From an uncultured Anaerolineae bacterium (lineage in GTDB: Bacteria; Chloroflexota; Anaerolineae; Anaerolineales; Villigracilaceae): DNA of 5,298 nt. A model generated the notes under the pieces. That model had not been told where the DNA came from, made no database searches, and saw only the letters and a program-made list of their open reading frames with translations. The position numbers were made by a program, and so were the translations under genes. The stretch covers positions 1 through 5,298 of the forward strand of contig CAIRYE010000127.1 of NCBI GenBank assembly GCA_903882765.1, in the 5' to 3' direction. Position 1 is the stretch's first letter, and every line of letters begins with the position of its first letter. Below are positions 1 to 5,298 of the stretch, piece by piece.

Positions 1-792
1 AACCCACATCATTTAGTTTTAGAAAATGTGAACCTTTCTTACGGTACAAGGCAAGTACTAAAGGATGTTAATTTTTTTGTTCCAAACGGAACAAGCCTAG
101 CGATCGTTGGTCCAAATGGTGCCGGAAAATCCACACTCTTTAAGGCTATCGTTGGTTTATTACCTATCGATTCGGGCAGGATCTTGATCCACGACCAACC
201 GATACATACCCATAAAGACTGCGTTGCCTATGTTCCGCAAAAAGAGGAAGTGGATTGGAAATTCCCAGTCACGGTGCGAGATGTGATCATGATGGGCCGC
301 TACAATTCACGTGGATGGTTTTCACGACCGAACAAAGGCGATCAAAAGATCGTAGACCAGTGTTTGGAAGAATTAAATATTGAAAAACTCGCGAATGTAT
401 CCATTAACGAGTTATCGGGCGGTCAGCAACAGCGGATCTTCCTTGCTAGGGCAATCGCGCAGATGCCCCATATCCTCTTGATGGATGAACCTTTTACCGG
501 TATCGACTCGCCGACGCAGGAGATCACTTTCGCCCTCATCGAACGCTTGCTCAGCCGAAAAGTGACAGTTGTAATTTCTACTCATGATCTAAATCTGGCA
601 AGCACACGCTTTGATCAGGCATTATTGTTGAACAAAACCGTTGTAGCTCACGGAAAACCGGATCAAGTCTTTACTCCGGCGAATATGGCCAACGCCTTTG
701 GCAATTCCTTCCTCGTTATGGAAAACGGAGCGCTTATCGTGGATGAGTGCTGCCCGCCTGACGAGGAACATAACCATTTACACACTCATTGA
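1..792 (+). CDS. Metal (Mn/Zn/Fe-type) ABC transporter, ATP-binding protein, 5'-truncated
   Basis: This is the cytoplasmic ATPase that powers a transition-metal importer. The frame is open from base 1 (first residues NPHHLVLENV, a normal ABC beta-strand start), so the true start lies a few codons upstream. The GTG at 28 is only an internal Val codon. Numbered from base 1, Walker A GPNGAGKST is at residues 37-45, the Q-loop Gln at 80, signature LSGGQQQR at 138-145, Walker B ILLMDEP with Asp162 and Glu163, and the H-loop His at 195. All catalytic elements are intact. The stretch after the Q-loop (EEVDWKFPVTVRDVIMMGRY) is typical of the Mn/Zn/Fe group rather than of sugar or peptide ATPases. The C-terminus ends CCPPDEEHNHLHTH, a His/Cys-rich tail that may bind or sense metal. 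The permease follows after 13 bases. The exact metal cannot be read from this protein. Confidence 0.95.
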   Translation, partial: NPHHLVLENVNLSYGTRQVLKDVNFFVPNGTSLAIVGPNGAGKSTLFKAIVGLLPIDSGRILIHDQPIHTHKDCVAYVPQKEEVDWKFPVTVRDVIMMGRYNSRGWFSRPNKGDQKIVDQCLEELNIEKLANVSINELSGGQQQRIFLARAIAQMPHILLMDEPFTGIDSPTQEITFALIERLLSRKVTVVISTHDLNLASTRFDQALLLNKTVVAHGKPDQVFTPANMANAFGNSFLVMENGALIVDECCPPDEEHNHLHTH

Positions 793-805
793 TCGCGAAT
801 AACCT

Positions 806-1621
806 ATGCTTTCCTTTTTAATTGAACCATTTACCTACGGATTTATGCAACGAGGTCTCGCTGCTGGCGTGATCGTTGGCATTCTATGCGCCATTATGGG
901 AACCTACGTTGTTCTTAGAGGTATGGCTTTTCTGGGTGATGCCCTTGCCCATGCCATTATGCCTGGCGTAGCTATTTCTTACATTCTGGGCGGTAACCTT
1001 TTGATAGGTGCTGTCATCGCCGCGATCGCTGTGGCTCTTGGTATTGGGGTGATCACGAAGCAAGGAACGATCAAGGAAGATACGGCTATCGGTATCTTGT
1101 TCGCGTCAGCCTTATCTCTAGGGATTGCTCTCATTTCCTCGATGAAAACTTATGCGGTAGACCTAAGCCATATTATGTTTGGAAATATCTTAGGCGTAAC
1201 CGTCGCGGATCTCATTATTACCATCTTTTTTGCGGTCATTATCCTGGGAACTGTGCTGCTACTCTTCCGACCATTGTTGGTATTATCCTTTGATCCAATT
1301 CTGGCAAAAACCCTTCGGTTACCCACCGAACTTCTCAATTACGTTCTGTTGATATTGCTAGCTCTCACAGTTGTAATATCTTTGCAAACGGTTGGAATTG
1401 GGCTTGCCGCCGCTATGCTGGTAACCCCAGCGGGAACCGCTTACCTGCTAACACGTCGCTTATCCACTATGATGATCGTTTCTGCCTTCATTGGCGCTGT
1501 ATCGGCGTTTATTGGGTTGCTGCTCAGCTATTATCTCAATATCGTCTCAGGTTCTGCAATCGTATTAACAGCTACTTTCTTCTTTTTTGTTATATATTTA
1601 ATAAAAAAAGGAAATCGCTAA
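806..1621 (+). CDS. Metal ABC transporter permease (ABC-3 / ZnuB-MntB family)
   Basis: This is the membrane subunit that forms the metal channel with the preceding ATPase. At 271 aa it has the usual family length. Hydrophobic segments lie at about residues 13-37, 50-62, 65-84, 94-112, 134-154, 176-200, 222-244 and 250-267, which fits the eight or so helices expected. Family hallmarks are RGMAFLGDALAHAIMPGVA (39-56), EDTAIGILFASALSLGI (91-107), DLSHIMFGNILGV (119-131) and VGIGLAAAMLVTPAGTAYLL (196-215). SGSAIVLTAT near the end matches the usual SGP-IVL region. The start is ATG 806, chosen for normal family length. No convincing Shine-Dalgarno sequence precedes it (the upstream bases read gaataacct), so translation is probably coupled to the ATPase gene. 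The metal is not determinable, but Zn or Mn is most likely. Confidence 0.95.
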   Translation: MLSFLIEPFTYGFMQRGLAAGVIVGILCAIMGTYVVLRGMAFLGDALAHAIMPGVAISYILGGNLLIGAVIAAIAVALGIGVITKQGTIKEDTAIGILFASALSLGIALISSMKTYAVDLSHIMFGNILGVTVADLIITIFFAVIILGTVLLLFRPLLVLSFDPILAKTLRLPTELLNYVLLILLALTVVISLQTVGIGLAAAMLVTPAGTAYLLTRRLSTMMIVSAFIGAVSAFIGLLLSYYLNIVSGSAIVLTATFFFFVIYLIKKGNR

Positions 1622-1628
1622 ACGACTC

Positions 1629-3290
1629 ATGAAAAAAGAGCTTCGAAAAATTCGGACCCTTTCCATAGTTGCCGCCATTGTCTTCTTGGTTGGTTGTAAT
1701 TTACCGTTCAAGAACCTGCCAGGAATGGTAACACCCGTTAGTGTGGATCCACTAGGAACTAGCACTCCTTTTCAACCGGGGGAAGAAACCATTGCCCCAT
1801 TAGATCTTTCTACTGGCACTTCTCCACTAGAGGTTGTAATTTCACCCACTCCAACTTTTACTTCGGTACCTACTTTTACGCCTTTTCCTAGCCTCACCCC
1901 CGCTCCCACGAATACCGCTGTACCAACACTCACAAGTCTGCCAACCGCTACTACCGCGGTCATAGTTCCTACAGAAGCTGCAAATCTTCCGCCGCTGTAT
2001 GCTGCTGTAGATCGTACTCGCTACTTATTGAATGTCTCAATGGATCAAGCCAATCACTTCGCGAATATTAGTGAGTCGATCTATTACACTAACAGAACTG
2101 GCTACACACTTCAGAATATTGTTCTTGGTGTAAATTCCAACCTATGGAAGGATGTGTTCATTCTTGGGCAGGTGACCATTAACGACTTAGCGCCTGCGAG
2201 TTATGATATCACTGGCCAATGGTTGACTATCGGTTTACTGCAGCCGATCCTTCCAGGAGAAACGATCAAGATCGGGGTGGGGTATTCCATTGATCTACCT
2301 TATAGTTCGGCAAAAGTGGAAAATTTTGGCTACACTACTCGCCAAACCAATCTTATTGATTGGTATCCCTTCATACCTCCATTTGAAAATGGTAACTGGG
2401 TTCTGCCAGATCCCTATGGTTTTGGTGAAAACTTAGTTTACGATAAGGCTGATTTTTTCATAGACCTCAGCTTTACTGATCCTTACAACCAACCCGTGGT
2501 GGCAGCATCCTCAGGCTATACCCAAAATAATGGTATCGCGCATTACGAACTAACCAATGCCCGCAATTTTTCTTTTTCAATGAGTTACGATTTCTTGGTT
2601 CAATCCTCTTTTACTGGCGGGGTTGAAGTTCAGCATTATTACTTCCCCGAAGATGCTATTGCCGCTGGTCGGGTGTTGGATGTGACAACCCAATCCATAG
2701 CCACTTATAGCGAGGTTTTTGGTCCATATCCGCATACGATGATGACCGTTGTAGAGACAGAGTTGAATGATGGGCTTGAAACGGATGGTTTGTATTTTTT
2801 GAGCAGCAGTTTTTATAAATACTATAATGGCTCTGTTCAAAATAATCTTTCTGTCATCGCCATCCATGAGACGGCTCATCAGTGGTGGTACGGGGCTGTG
2901 GCATCCAATCAGGCCACTGAACCTTGGCTTGATGAGTCGATGGCTACCTACTCTGAACTCATCTTCTTTGAAAACAATTATCCCGACCTGCTGCAGTGGT
3001 GGTGGAATTTTCGAGTGTATTCACACAATCCCGCTGGTTGGGTAGATTCACCCATTTATAGCTTTAACTATTTTGCTGATTATGTTAATGCCGTTTATTT
3101 TAATGGCGCGGAGTTCATCCACCTGGTTCGTCAACGCATCGGTGATCAAGCGTTCTACCAGTTTATCGCGGGTTATTACAACCAGTTCAATGGTTCCATC
3201 GCCACCACCCAGGATTTTTTGAGCTTGGTTGAGGCATATTCCGGCCAATCGATCAACGACCTGGTTGCTGATTATTTTTATTACCAGTAG
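1629..3290 (+). CDS. M1-family (gluzincin) zinc metallopeptidase, surface lipoprotein, copy A
   Basis: This is a predicted membrane-anchored extracellular zinc peptidase. Residues 1-22 form a lipoprotein signal peptide (basic KKELRKIR, then a hydrophobic stretch) ending in the lipobox LVG-Cys23. Residues 24-120 are a low-complexity spacer, strongly Thr/Pro-rich at 72-110. An all-beta N-terminal domain follows at about 125-320 (DWY at 244-246), then a compact catalytic domain to residue 553. The zinc site is HETAH (413-417) with Glu436, which is HEXXH-18-E. Tyr490 in YFNG matches the M1 transition-state tyrosine. Asp381-Gly-Leu-Glu384-Thr stands where GxMEN is expected: the Glu is kept and the Asn lost. 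The C-terminal helical domains of large aminopeptidases are absent. The only cysteine is the lipidated one. Start ATG 1629 places the signal peptide correctly and lies 7 bases after the permease stop. Substrate unknown. Confidence 0.88.
   Translation: MKKELRKIRTLSIVAAIVFLVGCNLPFKNLPGMVTPVSVDPLGTSTPFQPGEETIAPLDLSTGTSPLEVVISPTPTFTSVPTFTPFPSLTPAPTNTAVPTLTSLPTATTAVIVPTEAANLPPLYAAVDRTRYLLNVSMDQANHFANISESIYYTNRTGYTLQNIVLGVNSNLWKDVFILGQVTINDLAPASYDITGQWLTIGLLQPILPGETIKIGVGYSIDLPYSSAKVENFGYTTRQTNLIDWYPFIPPFENGNWVLPDPYGFGENLVYDKADFFIDLSFTDPYNQPVVAASSGYTQNNGIAHYELTNARNFSFSMSYDFLVQSSFTGGVEVQHYYFPEDAIAAGRVLDVTTQSIATYSEVFGPYPHTMMTVVETELNDGLETDGLYFLSSSFYKYYNGSVQNNLSVIAIHETAHQWWYGAVASNQATEPWLDESMATYSELIFFENNYPDLLQWWWNFRVYSHNPAGWVDSPIYSFNYFADYVNAVYFNGAEFIHLVRQRIGDQAFYQFIAGYYNQFNGSIATTQDFLSLVEAYSGQSINDLVADYFYYQ
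1842..1958 (+). repeat. Thr/Pro low-complexity linker in copy A
   Basis: Residues 72-110 of the lipoprotein are almost entirely Thr, Pro, Ser, Ala, Val, Leu and Phe, in loose TPT, VPT and FTP units. It is probably an extended, flexible stalk lifting the enzyme off the membrane. The DNA is a degenerate, C-rich imperfect repeat, not an exact tandem repeat. Such stalks after a lipobox are common in Chloroflexota lipoproteins. Confidence 0.8.
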
Positions 3291-3299
3291 GTGTCTATG
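3289..3299 (+). promoter_or_regulatory. Start-site region of copy B: stop/GTG junction with weak SD-like AGGTG before ATG
   Basis: The TAG stop of copy A (3288-3290) is followed at once by GTG (3291), then TCT and ATG (3297). The bases AGGTG at 3289-3293 resemble part of a Shine-Dalgarno sequence but sit only 3 bases before the ATG, closer than usual. Whichever start is used, ribosomes ending copy A are already in place, so coupled reinitiation is likely. Confidence 0.4.
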
Positions 3300-4778
3300 A
3301 ATTTTCGCGGAAGATTACTTTCCAGCCTGATCGTTATTAGTATCCTTACATCGTGTATTTCTATCGCGGAGGTGAGACCCACCTCCATTCCGTTGCCAAC
3401 CAATACCGCGGCACCTATCATAACCCCCTTACCAACAGAACGAACTGAGCCCGAACAAGCTGTTGAGCATCCTAACAACACCATCTCGTATAACATCACC
3501 GCTGAGATGAAGTACGACGCTAAAACAATTTTGGTGGAAGAAGAAATTAACTTTACCAACGGAACCGGTATAAAGCTCGAAGACATTCTGCTTGTAGTAC
3601 CCCCTAACGCCATACCTGGTACTTTTGAGCTGATTCAGGTTTTTGTAAACAAATCAAATCACGACGGGTTTGAATTGGACGGTGAAAGATTGTTGATCAA
3701 GGGGTTGGCTCTTCCTAATTCGGACCAAATTCAGTTGGGTGTGCGATTTAAACTAACCCTCCCTGAGATCACCCAAGGAGATCCAAAGATCGAACGGCCA
3801 AAGATCTTTGGTGTAACCGACCAACAAGTGAACCTCACCGATTGGTATGCCATGGTTGTGCCATACGATGCGAAAGAAGGTTGGTTGTTGCACAACGCTG
3901 GTTTTTATGGTGAGCACTTGGTTTATCCAGTTTCAAATATTAACCTAAAATTTATTTTTACAGAAACTGAAAATATCCCTACGATTGCGTCCAGTACTCA
4001 ACCTGAAATGGTTGATGCAACCTATACTTATTCTTTCCCTAATAGCCGTGATTTTGTACTTTCGATGGGAAGAACTATGCAAGTTGCCAGTGGGGATGCG
4101 GACGGGATCGCGGTACATAGTTACTACTTTATGCCTTACAAAACCGGTGGCGAAGCGGTTCTGAAGACCACCATTGAATCAATTCAGTTGTATACCAAAT
4201 TATTTGGCCCGATCGATCGAAGATCCGTGAGTGCTGTACAGGGTGATTTTGATGATGGGATGGAGTTCGACGGTTTGTATTATCTCAGCGAAAGTTTTTA
4301 TAATCTTTACGATGGGAACCCTAACCAGTACCTGATCCTTGTGGCAGCCCATGAGACTTGCCATCAATGGTGGTTCGCATCCGTAGCAAACGATCAAGCC
4401 ATCCATCCATGGATGGATGAAAGCTTATCTACTTATTGTGAAAAGTTATATTATGAGAATTATTATCCGGAACTAGTTGATTGGTGGTGGTTTACTCGGA
4501 TCAACTTTTATGAACCGAGCGGATTCATCGACCAAGATATTTTCACATATCAGGGTTTCACTCCTTACACCAACGCAACTTATCGTCAAGGGGCTAAATT
4601 TCTTGAAGAATTGCGTGTGCTGATCGGAGATGAAGCCTTTTTTGTCTTCCTGCGCCAATATGGCAGCGAAATGGGGGGAAAGATAGCTACCCCTGAGGAT
4701 TTCTTCCGGATCCTACGCGCGAATACGAACGCGGACCTCACTAGCCTGATCTCGAACTATTTCCAAGGTTCGTATTGA
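3291..4778 (+). CDS. M1-family (gluzincin) zinc metallopeptidase, surface lipoprotein, copy B
   Basis: This is a tandem paralogue of the preceding gene and is likewise predicted to be an extracellular lipid-anchored zinc peptidase. The signal peptide ends in lipobox LTS-Cys22, followed by a short Pro/Thr linker (30-49), a beta domain at about 65-265 (DWY at 184-186) and the catalytic domain to residue 495. The zinc site is HETCH (354-358) with Glu377, and the YRQG tyrosine is Tyr431. Asp322-Gly-Met-Glu325-Phe replaces GxMEN. From Glu325 to Tyr431 the spacing equals that of copy A exactly, and about half the residues are identical there by eye. Cys357, inside HEXXH, and Cys383, six residues after the zinc Glu, are the only non-lipidated cysteines and are absent from copy A. 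GTG 3291 abuts the previous stop. ATG 3297, two codons later, is an equally good start and shortens only the basic end of the signal peptide. Substrate unknown. Confidence 0.88.
   Translation: MSMNFRGRLLSSLIVISILTSCISIAEVRPTSIPLPTNTAAPIITPLPTERTEPEQAVEHPNNTISYNITAEMKYDAKTILVEEEINFTNGTGIKLEDILLVVPPNAIPGTFELIQVFVNKSNHDGFELDGERLLIKGLALPNSDQIQLGVRFKLTLPEITQGDPKIERPKIFGVTDQQVNLTDWYAMVVPYDAKEGWLLHNAGFYGEHLVYPVSNINLKFIFTETENIPTIASSTQPEMVDATYTYSFPNSRDFVLSMGRTMQVASGDADGIAVHSYYFMPYKTGGEAVLKTTIESIQLYTKLFGPIDRRSVSAVQGDFDDGMEFDGLYYLSESFYNLYDGNPNQYLILVAAHETCHQWWFASVANDQAIHPWMDESLSTYCEKLYYENYYPELVDWWWFTRINFYEPSGFIDQDIFTYQGFTPYTNATYRQGAKFLEELRVLIGDEAFFVFLRQYGSEMGGKIATPEDFFRILRANTNADLTSLISNYFQGSY
3378..3437 (+). 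repeat. Short Pro/Thr linker in copy B
   Basis: Residues 30-49 form a Pro/Thr-rich spacer after the lipidated Cys22. It is about half the length of the Thr/Pro core in copy A (39 residues), and the whole spacer before the first folded domain is also much shorter. Copy B would therefore sit closer to the membrane. Confidence 0.7.
4400..4419. repeat. Perfect 20-bp palindrome inside copy B
   Basis: The sequence CATCCATCCA followed by its exact reverse complement spans this position with no loop. It lies within the codons for Ile-His-Pro-Trp-Met-Asp and reaches the first base of the codon for the zinc-ligand Glu377. It is built from repeated ATCC/GGAT tetranucleotides. The corresponding stretch of copy A is not palindromic. 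No T-tract follows, so it is not a terminator. A regulatory role is not shown. Confidence 0.85.
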
Positions 4779-4781
4779 TTG

Positions 4782-5298
4782 ATGGAAGTTGATTTTATTA
4801 AAGAGGGTTTAGCGGATATTCCCCAAGATTTAGTAGTGCGAAAGATCCTCAACGCAGCCATCAATTCAGTGCTTCCCGAGAAGGTGATAGCGAGACACTT
4901 TAGAAGGGTTGGTAATGAACTGCTGGTCTTCTCGCGCGAAGACGCGGTCAACCCGATACGATCCATTAAACTTAACAAATTGGTCCGCATCAAGCTGGTG
5001 GGAATAGGCAAAGCCGCCGGAAAGATGGCGGTGGCGGCTGCTCGGCAGTTGGCTGGTTTGGATTATGTTGGGCTGTTGGTTTTGAAGCACAAAATCTCAG
5101 GTTTACCAAGCGAAATCGAACAGGTTATTGGCGGGCATCCGGTTCCCAACGAGGGCAGCCTTGAAGCTGGAAAAAAGATGAAGGCGTTCCTATCGGATTG
5201 TCACAAGGATGATCTGGTGATCTTTCTCATTTCCGGAGGGGGTTCCGCCCTGATCACGTTGCCGGAGGAAAATATCAGCCTGGGGGATATCAGGGAAC
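4782..5298 (+). CDS. Glycerate 2-kinase (GckA/TtuD, MOFRL-type family), 3'-truncated
   Basis: This enzyme family phosphorylates D-glycerate to 2-phosphoglycerate with ATP, feeding glycerate from serine, glyoxylate or sugar-acid breakdown into lower glycolysis. It acts in the cytoplasm. The first 172 residues are present, of roughly 420-450 usual. An N-terminal helical start (VVRKILNAAINSVLPEKV) is followed by VGIGKAAGKMA (73-83), whose Lys77 matches the conserved active-site lysine of the family. GGHPVPNEGS lies at 117-126 and the glycine-rich LISGGGSAL loop at 149-157. These three motifs in this order are diagnostic. Start ATG 4782 lies 3 bases after the stop of copy B and in the same frame. 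AAGG at 4765-4768 is a weak, rather distant ribosome site. The older label 'hydroxypyruvate reductase' for such proteins is usually a misannotation. The C-terminal MOFRL domain, outside the window, is expected but unseen. Confidence 0.92.
   Translation, partial: MEVDFIKEGLADIPQDLVVRKILNAAINSVLPEKVIARHFRRVGNELLVFSREDAVNPIRSIKLNKLVRIKLVGIGKAAGKMAVAAARQLAGLDYVGLLVLKHKISGLPSEIEQVIGGHPVPNEGSLEAGKKMKAFLSDCHKDDLVIFLISGGGSALITLPEENISLGDIRE

Noticed and set aside
28..30. GTG as the start codon of the ABC ATPase
   Set aside because: The frame is open upstream to base 1 and the residues there (HLVLENV) form the normal first strand of an ABC domain, so the gene is truncated by the window edge rather than starting here.
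1022..1029. GCGATCGC octamer, the cyanobacterial HIP1 word
   Set aside because: I noticed only this one copy. HIP1-rich genomes carry it about once per kilobase or more, so it does not indicate a cyanobacterium.
1314..1330. TTCGGT ... ACCGAA hairpin inside the permease gene
   Set aside because: Only a six-base stem, no T-tract, and wholly inside a well-conserved coding region. It is consistent with chance.
1582..1610. CTTTTTT ... AAAAAAG inverted repeat at the end of the permease gene as a possible terminator or phase-variable tract
   Set aside because: It is A/T-only apart from its ends, has a 15-base loop and no GC stem, and it encodes the last membrane helix and basic end of the permease (FFFFVIYLIKKG). 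The next gene starts within 20 bases.
2577..2879. Open frame of 100 codons on the minus strand, opposite copy A
   Set aside because: It lies entirely opposite a strongly supported catalytic domain, and its protein has no recognisable domain. It is an antisense shadow.
3281..3613. Open frame of 110 codons on the minus strand across the copy A/copy B junction
   Set aside because: It overlaps the signal peptide and linker of copy B, and its composition mirrors the linker's Pro/Thr codons. No domain or start signal supports it.
2769..4439. Either peptidase copy being a catalytically dead pseudoenzyme
   Set aside because: Both retain every zinc ligand, the catalytic Glu of HEXXH, the substrate-binding Glu and the YxxG tyrosine at proper spacing, with no frameshift or internal stop.
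4757..5090. Minus-strand open frames opposite the glycerate kinase start
   Set aside because: The + strand frame encodes clear GckA-family motifs, and the minus frames show no family resemblance.

Overview
The window holds five tightly packed genes, all on the + strand and all probably read as one transcription unit. The first and last run off the ends. Gaps between genes are only 13, 7, 0 and 3 bases, so there is no intergenic region long enough for an internal promoter or a separate terminator. The likely source is a member of the Chloroflexota, perhaps Anaerolineae. The main reason is the long Pro/Thr 'TPTFTSVPTFTP'-type linker directly after a lipobox cysteine, a habit of secreted lipoproteins in that group. 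This assignment is an inference from style, not from a marker gene.

Region 1 (1-1621) is a metal ABC importer of the Mn/Zn/Fe (ABC-3, ZnuBC/MntAB/SitBC-like) type. It has an ATPase with a His/Cys-rich tail, missing its extreme N-terminus, followed by its multi-pass permease. The matching substrate-binding protein is not in the window and probably lies just upstream.

Region 2 (1629-4778) is a tandem pair of paralogous lipoproteins of the M1 (gluzincin, aminopeptidase N-like) metallopeptidase family. Each has a lipoprotein signal peptide, a Pro/Thr linker, an all-beta N-terminal domain and a compact catalytic domain. Both keep the complete HEXXH-18-E zinc site and a YxxG tyrosine, with identical spacing. 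Both lack the Asn of the classical GxMEN exopeptidase motif. The second copy has two extra cysteines next to the zinc ligands.

Region 3 (4782-5298) is the first 172 codons of a glycerate 2-kinase (GckA/TtuD, MOFRL-type family), cut by the window end.

The layout suggests, as inference only, that a zinc or manganese importer is co-expressed with two surface-anchored zinc peptidases. The glycerate kinase looks like a metabolic passenger whose translation is coupled to the gene before it. No RNA gene, mobile element, CRISPR array or phage feature is visible. Two DNA-level oddities are a perfect 20-bp palindrome inside the second peptidase's zinc site and a marked excess of GATC sites.
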